From an uncultured Clostridia bacterium (GTDB lineage Bacteria; Bacillota; Clostridia; Christensenellales; CAG-138): a DNA stretch of 9,455 bases. The position numbers and the translations under genes are program-made. The first letter of the stretch is position 1. Every line of letters begins with the position of its first letter. The notes beneath the pieces were generated by a model. The model worked only from the letters and a program-made list of their open reading frames with translations, had not been told where the DNA came from and ran no database searches. This document shows positions 6,343-9,455 of the stretch, piece after piece. The stretch covers positions 1 through 9,455 of the forward strand of contig CALAXO010000077.1 in assembly GCA_937894955.1 (NCBI GenBank). The letters are read 5' to 3'.

Positions 6343-7130
6343 TGAGCGGCGGACTTTATAACACCCACAAGGCTGATTTTGACACAACTCTCGACCTTAC
6401 ACGGCTCAAGGCATACGGCGACACCATGAACGACGGCAAGGTCCAGTTCAGCTTCACCCTTCCCGTTAAGAACGATGAAAAGGGCATGGAAGCTGCACGC
6501 CAGCTCGTCCGCAAAATGGGCGTTGAAGAACCCAACGTTGCGCTTGCAAAGTCTTTGGACAAGGAGTTCACATTCTATGTCGTTTACGGCAGCGTTGTGC
6601 ATACCATTGACTATGAAAACATCCATGTGCAGACCGTTGAAGCGGAAACCATGAGCATGGAAGAAACAGACGAATACATTCGCGAACATTTCGGCAGGAA
6701 GATCATCATGATCGGCGCTTCCACCGGCACCGATGCGCACACCGTCGGAATCGATGCAATCATGAACCGCAAGGGCTTTGCAGGCCATTACGGACTTGAA
6801 CGCTACGACATGATCGAAGCTGTCAACATGGGTGCACAGGTTCCCAACGAGGAATTCATCAAAAAGGCGGTTGAAGTCAACGCCGATGTTCTTCTTGTTT
6901 CCCAAACCGTTACCCAGAAGGATATACACATTCAGAACCTTACCGAGCTTATCGAGCTGCTTGAAGCGGAAGGCCTGCGCGACAGGTTCATCGTCTGCTG
7001 CGGCGGCGCACGCATCACCCACGAGCTTGCAAAGGAACTCGGTTTTGATGCAGGGTTCGGCGCAAGCAAATATGCCGATGATGTTGCAACTTTTGCCGTC
7101 ACCGAAATGGTTAAGCGCGGAATGAAGTAA
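6342..7130 (+). CDS. kamE: Lysine 5,6-aminomutase beta subunit
   Basis: This is the cobalamin-binding subunit of the KamDE mutase. The 262-residue product has the base-off/His-on motif DxHxxG at Asp131, His133 and Gly136 (TDAHTVG); His133 is the lower cobalt ligand. Lys144 (NRKGF), in the same domain, is the residue that forms the internal aldimine with PLP in the resting enzyme. Both numbers equal those I remember for the Clostridium subterminale SB4 protein. Residues 1-100 form the N-terminal dimerisation part, and about 118-262 the Rossmann-like B12 domain with SQTVTQKDIH at 187-196. The ribosome site AAAGGAGG (6325-6332) lies inside the end of kamD, and the start overlaps the kamD stop (TAATG). 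It is the last gene of the operon, with a strong terminator about 47 bases downstream. Confidence 0.97.
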   Translation: MSGGLYNTHKADFDTTLDLTRLKAYGDTMNDGKVQFSFTLPVKNDEKGMEAARQLVRKMGVEEPNVALAKSLDKEFTFYVVYGSVVHTIDYENIHVQTVEAETMSMEETDEYIREHFGRKIIMIGASTGTDAHTVGIDAIMNRKGFAGHYGLERYDMIEAVNMGAQVPNEEFIKKAVEVNADVLLVSQTVTQKDIHIQNLTELIELLEAEGLRDRFIVCCGGARITHELAKELGFDAGFGASKYADDVATFAVTEMVKRGMK

Positions 7131-7176
7131 TCTGTTTTTCGATTTCGTTTAAACACGGTTTCGTTTTAAACAACGC

Positions 7177-7214
7177 ACGGGGCTGCTCCGAAAGGGGCGG
7201 CTCCGTTTTTCTTT
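7177..7214 (+). terminator. Intrinsic terminator of the lysine operon
   Basis: A 13-bp stem (7177-7189 with 7194-7206, three G-T wobbles) closes on a GAAA tetraloop (7190-7193) and runs into T5-C-T3 (7206-7214). It lies 47 bases after kamE and ends the kal-kamE transcription unit before glsA. Confidence 0.9.
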
Positions 7215-7266
7215 CCGTTATGCAATTGCCGGCGGGCAGCGGTTGAATGCGATATTAAAAATATAC

Positions 7267-7294
7267 TTGCATTTTTGCGCAAAGGCCTTAAAAT
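7267..7294 (+). promoter_or_regulatory. Candidate glsA promoter
   Basis: TTGCAT (7267-7272) and TAAAAT (7289-7294) are spaced 16 bp apart in an AT-rich stretch after the operon terminator. This would give a leader of roughly 70 bases before glsA. The match is moderate, and an overlapping TATACT at 7262-7267 without a well-placed -35 is an alternative. Confidence 0.45.
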
Positions 7295-7372
7295 TTACTT
7301 AACCGAAGCACTTTGAAAAAAACTGCGGTATAACGAATCCGCTGCCGAATAAAGAAAGGATGCACCGAAACC

Positions 7373-8281
7373 ATGGACGAACTGCTTGAACAACTCATTG
7401 ACCAATGCCTCCCCTACACTTCCGAGGGCAGATTGGCAAGCTATATTCCGGAGCTTACAAAAGCCGACCCGAACGCGCTGGGGGTGTACCTTATCGGCAG
7501 CGACGGCAAACATTACTGTGCGGGTGATTACAGCAAAAAATTTACGATTCAAAGCGTTGTGAAGCCGATTCTGCTTTTGCTTGCATTAATGGACAACGGC
7601 ATTGAGCAGGTTCGCTCACGCATCGGCGTTGAAGCAACGGGCAAGCCCTTCGATGCAATAAATGTTTCGGCGCAGTCCCTTTTGAGCGAGCATCTGAATC
7701 CAATGGTCAACATGGGTGCGATCGCCCTCTGTCCGATGATACGCGGAAAGGACTACGACGAGCGTTTTGAAAGGCTTCTCGACCTGACGCGCCGCCTTGC
7801 GGACAATCCCGATATCGCACTTAACGAAAGCGTCTATCTTTCCGAAAAGCGGACGGGCAACAAAAACCGCGCGCTTGCATACATGCTCAAATCCCAAGGC
7901 ATGATAGCCGATGATGTCGAGGATGTGCTTGATTGTTATTTCAAGGCCTGCTCAATCTCTGTCGATTGCCGCGACCTTGCAAAAATCGGCTGGGTGCTTG
8001 CCTCCCACGGAAAACCCCTCAAGCGGCTGTTTCCGTATGAATATGCACGCTATGTGAATGCGGTGCTCATGACCTGCGGCATGTATGACGGTTCCGGCGA
8101 ATTTGCCGTGCGCGTCGGCGTTCCCGCCAAAAGCGGCGTCGGCGGCGGAATCATGGCGGTTGTGCCGACAAGAATGGGCATCGGGATTTTTTCTCCCGCG
8201 TTGGACGAAAAGGGCAACGGTTATGCCGGAATAATGCTGCTTCAAAAGCTTTCGGAGCAATTATTCCTGAGCATCTTCTGA
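7373..8281 (+). CDS. glsA: Glutaminase A
   Basis: GlsA hydrolyses L-glutamine to L-glutamate and ammonia in the cytoplasm; it has a beta-lactamase-like serine fold. The 302-residue product is the usual length of the single-domain form. Visible active-site features are Ser61 and Lys64 in FTIQSVVK (SxxK), Asn109-Pro110 in the NPMVNMGAIA stretch, Glu158 in SEKRTGNKNRA (157-167), Tyr189, Tyr238 in CGMYDGSGEFA (235-245) and Ser254 in PAKSGVGGGI (251-260). The NMGA at 113-116 is a slight departure from the more usual NAGA. The ATG at 7373 follows GAAAGGA (7354-7360). It sits between two terminators, so it is its own unit and outside riboswitch control. It shares only amino-acid catabolism with its neighbours. 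Confidence 0.95.
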   Translation: MDELLEQLIDQCLPYTSEGRLASYIPELTKADPNALGVYLIGSDGKHYCAGDYSKKFTIQSVVKPILLLLALMDNGIEQVRSRIGVEATGKPFDAINVSAQSLLSEHLNPMVNMGAIALCPMIRGKDYDERFERLLDLTRRLADNPDIALNESVYLSEKRTGNKNRALAYMLKSQGMIADDVEDVLDCYFKACSISVDCRDLAKIGWVLASHGKPLKRLFPYEYARYVNAVLMTCGMYDGSGEFAVRVGVPAKSGVGGGIMAVVPTRMGIGIFSPALDEKGNGYAGIMLLQKLSEQLFLSIF

Positions 8282-8311
8282 TTTCTCTTCATTTTTAACT
8301 TGACTCCAAAA

Positions 8312-8337
8312 CAAATCTTTGATTTGATTTTCAAATC
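8312..8337 (+). other. Alternating small inverted repeats after glsA
   Basis: CAAATC (8312-8317), GATTTG (8321-8326) and CAAATC (8332-8337) alternate, so the middle block can pair with either neighbour; the right-hand option extends to 7 bp (GATTTGA/TCAAATC, 8321-8327 and 8331-8337). The stems are AT-rich and weak. They lie 31 bases past the glsA stop and upstream of the real terminator. Confidence 0.4.
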
Positions 8338-8361
8338 GGGCAATGTTCGACATTTGCTGCA

Positions 8362-8408
8362 AAAAGCGGAACACGGAGGTTACTCCCCATGTTCCGCTTT
8401 TGTTTTTT
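8362..8408 (+). terminator. Bidirectional terminator between convergent genes
   Basis: A perfect 12-bp stem (AAAAGCGGAACA 8362-8373 with 8390-8401) encloses a further GGAG/CTCC stem (8375-8378/8383-8386). On the + strand it leads into TTTTGTTTTTT (to 8408), ending glsA transcripts. On the - strand five T's (complement of 8361-8365) follow the stem, so it can also end the membrane-protein transcript, whose stop is at 8418-8420. Only the + side has a full T tract. Confidence 0.88.
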
Positions 8409-8417
8409 AAGCGCATA

Positions 8418-9140
8418 TCATTCAAAAATTCGCTTCACCTTCGGGAACAGCGGTTCAAACACAAAGAACCTGTCAAGAACTTTTCCGAAAAGCCCGATAA
8501 GCGTGCCGTTGACAACCGTCATAATTATCGTTCCGATGCCTATGCCGCGGAATCTGCCGAAAAAAGCAAGCGTCAGCACGCATGCGGCCGCAAGGCAGCA
8601 AAAATCAAAACATGTTTTGAATTTCGGCAGCGCAATGTTGAACCTGCGGCTCAGCATTTTAACAAAAAAATCATACACCTGCGGATAAAGGCAGACTTTG
8701 TAAAACGAAGCGATCGAAAACGAACAGAGCAGCACGCCGCCCGCAAACAGAAGCAGGCGCACAGGCAGAGCAAAACTTCCCGGTGCTGTCACCGCGGGGC
8801 TGAATGCCGGCACAACGCTGCGCCATGCGTCAAGCACAAAGCCGTAGATCACGCACGTCACGAACGAAAACAGATACACCGGCTTTATACGGCGCATCAA
8901 AATGCAGAAAACCGCAAACAGCAGTGCCTGAATAATGTATTCCGCCCTTCCGAAAGTCAGGAACGGGAATTTAAGGCTGAGGATATACGCCGGAGCAACT
9001 ATCATCGAAACGCCGAAATCCGCCGCCGCCGTCATTGCAACGGCAAGTGAAAGCATCACCAGTGCTGCAAGGTAGACCGGCTCCTCATAAAGCCGTATTC
9101 TCCCCGCCGGTTTTGCACTTTTTTCAGTTGAATTTTTCAA
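8418..9140 (-). CDS. YczE/YitT-like multi-pass membrane protein
   Basis: This gene encodes an integral membrane protein of 240 residues that resembles the YczE/YyaS (DUF6198) group; the function of that family is not well established and I assign none. Hydrophobic segments lie at about 22-44, 66-85, 88-105, 126-147, 179-195 and 199-219, the last containing the glycine-rich GIGIGTIIMTVVNG typical of the group. YPQVYDFF follows the fourth segment at 152-159. The start is a TTG at 9138-9140: GGAGG (complement of 9148-9152) lies 7 bases ahead, while the upstream in-frame ATG at 9189-9191 falls inside the leader and has no ribosome site. It is transcribed from a consensus promoter (9204-9232) and converges on glsA. 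Nothing ties it to lysine metabolism apart from location. Confidence 0.8.
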   Translation of the reverse strand: MKNSTEKSAKPAGRIRLYEEPVYLAALVMLSLAVAMTAAADFGVSMIVAPAYILSLKFPFLTFGRAEYIIQALLFAVFCILMRRIKPVYLFSFVTCVIYGFVLDAWRSVVPAFSPAVTAPGSFALPVRLLLFAGGVLLCSFSIASFYKVCLYPQVYDFFVKMLSRRFNIALPKFKTCFDFCCLAAACVLTLAFFGRFRGIGIGTIIMTVVNGTLIGLFGKVLDRFFVFEPLFPKVKRIFE

Positions 9141-9203
9141 AACAATACCTCCGCAGCCGCCTGCATATGCAAACGCCGCGCCTGTCGGCATTTGCCGAAA
9201 GGT

Positions 9204-9232
9204 ATTATAAGAATATCGGCGGAAATTGTCAA
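9204..9232 (-). promoter_or_regulatory. Consensus sigma-A promoter of the membrane-protein gene
   Basis: Read on the - strand, TTGACA (9232-9227) and TATAAT (9209-9204) are both perfect and separated by the ideal 17 bp. The expected start point near 9197 falls on a small inverted repeat TCGGCA/TGCCGA (9185-9198). This leaves a leader of about 55 bases to the TTG start at 9140. A gene with such a promoter is likely to be well expressed unless repressed. Confidence 0.9.
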
Positions 9233-9275
9233 TCGGAAAACGGAATAAGCGAATTGAACCGCCTGTGCGCTGCCG

Positions 9276-9455
9276 TCAGCTCTCCAGGCTGCGCATAAGC
9301 CCGGGCAATGCCTTCTCGAACTTGACCCCGTATCTGTGCCCGCTGTCCCCGACGGTTGCCCTTATTGATGCAACCGTGAAATCGACCGCAAGCTTCATTG
9401 CCGCCGCAATGTCTTTGCCGAGAACAAGTGCACCGAACAGAACGGCCGCAAAAAC
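9276..9455 (-). CDS. pdxK: Probable pyridoxal/pyridoxamine kinase, C-terminal part
   Basis: Only the last 59 codons are in the window (stop TGA at 9278-9276); the frame continues past the right edge. The visible part reads like the C-terminus of a ribokinase-superfamily pyridoxal/pyridoxamine kinase: a hydrophobic helix FAAVLFGALVLGKDI (2-16) that follows the GTGD active-site helix in that family, then AVDFTVASIRAT (23-34) and the HRYGVKFEKALPGL ending (40-53) seen in Firmicutes members. The catalytic GTGD itself lies outside, so the call rests on the tail alone. The enzyme would phosphorylate B6 vitamers to PLP precursors; KamA and KamDE both need PLP, but the gene is on the other strand and separately controlled. 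The downstream membrane gene has its own promoter. Another PfkB-type kinase is the alternative. Confidence 0.68.
   Translation of the reverse strand, partial: VFAAVLFGALVLGKDIAAAMKLAVDFTVASIRATVGDSGHRYGVKFEKALPGLMRSLES

Noticed and set aside
1872..6387. Very long open frames on the - strand opposite kdd, kamA, kamD and kamE (1872-3125, 3143-4609, 4786-6387, 6291-7022)
   Set aside because: They mirror highly conserved + strand enzymes, show no family sequence or ribosome sites, and are Cys/Ala/Val-rich in the way reverse-complement reads of biased codons are. They are explained by codon bias on the coding strand.
7147..7171. GTTTAAAC palindrome and TTTCGTTT repeats just before the operon terminator
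   Set aside because: These are short AT-rich words next to a well-formed terminator; nothing suggests a separate function.
8343..9050. 235-codon + strand ORF opposite the membrane-protein gene
   Set aside because: It is a Lys/Arg/His-rich shadow of hydrophobic codons on the other strand and begins inside the terminator region.
9035..9298. 87-codon + strand ORF over the membrane-gene promoter
   Set aside because: It has no family resemblance or ribosome site, and it covers a consensus - strand promoter and two - strand gene ends.

Overview
The window looks like chromosomal DNA of an anaerobic, amino-acid-fermenting Gram-positive bacterium. A Clostridia-type Bacillota is my best guess: there is a lysine riboswitch, sigma-A-type TTGACA/TATAAT promoters, GGAGG ribosome sites and Firmicutes-like accessory genes. 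I cannot name the genus. The dominant content is a complete set of enzymes for the upper anaerobic lysine fermentation pathway, all on the + strand: kal, kce, kdd, kamA, kamD, kamE (570-7130).

Region 1 (1-569) has no convincing gene. It holds a 55-bp direct repeat (1-55 and 145-199), a perfect hairpin (59-90), a strong + strand promoter (256-285), a lysine riboswitch aptamer (about 291-481) and an intrinsic terminator (472-520) ahead of kal. The 3' strand of the aptamer's closing helix P1 lies inside the 5' arm of the terminator. Lysine binding should therefore prevent termination and switch the operon ON, the opposite of the usual lysine riboswitch.

Region 2 (570-7214) is the operon, closed by an intrinsic terminator at 7177-7214. 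KamA (radical SAM, PLP) turns L-lysine into beta-lysine. KamD/KamE (adenosylcobalamin, PLP) makes 3,5-diaminohexanoate. Kdd oxidises this to 5-amino-3-oxohexanoate. Kce cleaves it with acetyl-CoA to acetoacetate and 3-aminobutyryl-CoA, and Kal removes ammonia to give crotonyl-CoA, which can go on to butyrate. Gene order runs roughly from the last step to the first. Hairpin-rich gaps of 160-240 bp separate kal/kce, kdd/kamA and kamA/kamD; the gap after kal contains an imperfect tandem duplication of a hairpin that overlaps the kal stop codon.

Region 3 (7215-9455) holds glsA (glutaminase) as a separate + strand unit, a terminator shared with a convergent YczE/YitT-like membrane protein gene (TTG start, consensus promoter), and at the right edge the C-terminal 59 codons of a probable pyridoxal/pyridoxamine kinase on the - strand. 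That last gene would supply PLP, which both aminomutases need, although it is not part of the operon. No lysine permease, aminomutase reactivase or CoA-transferase is visible here.
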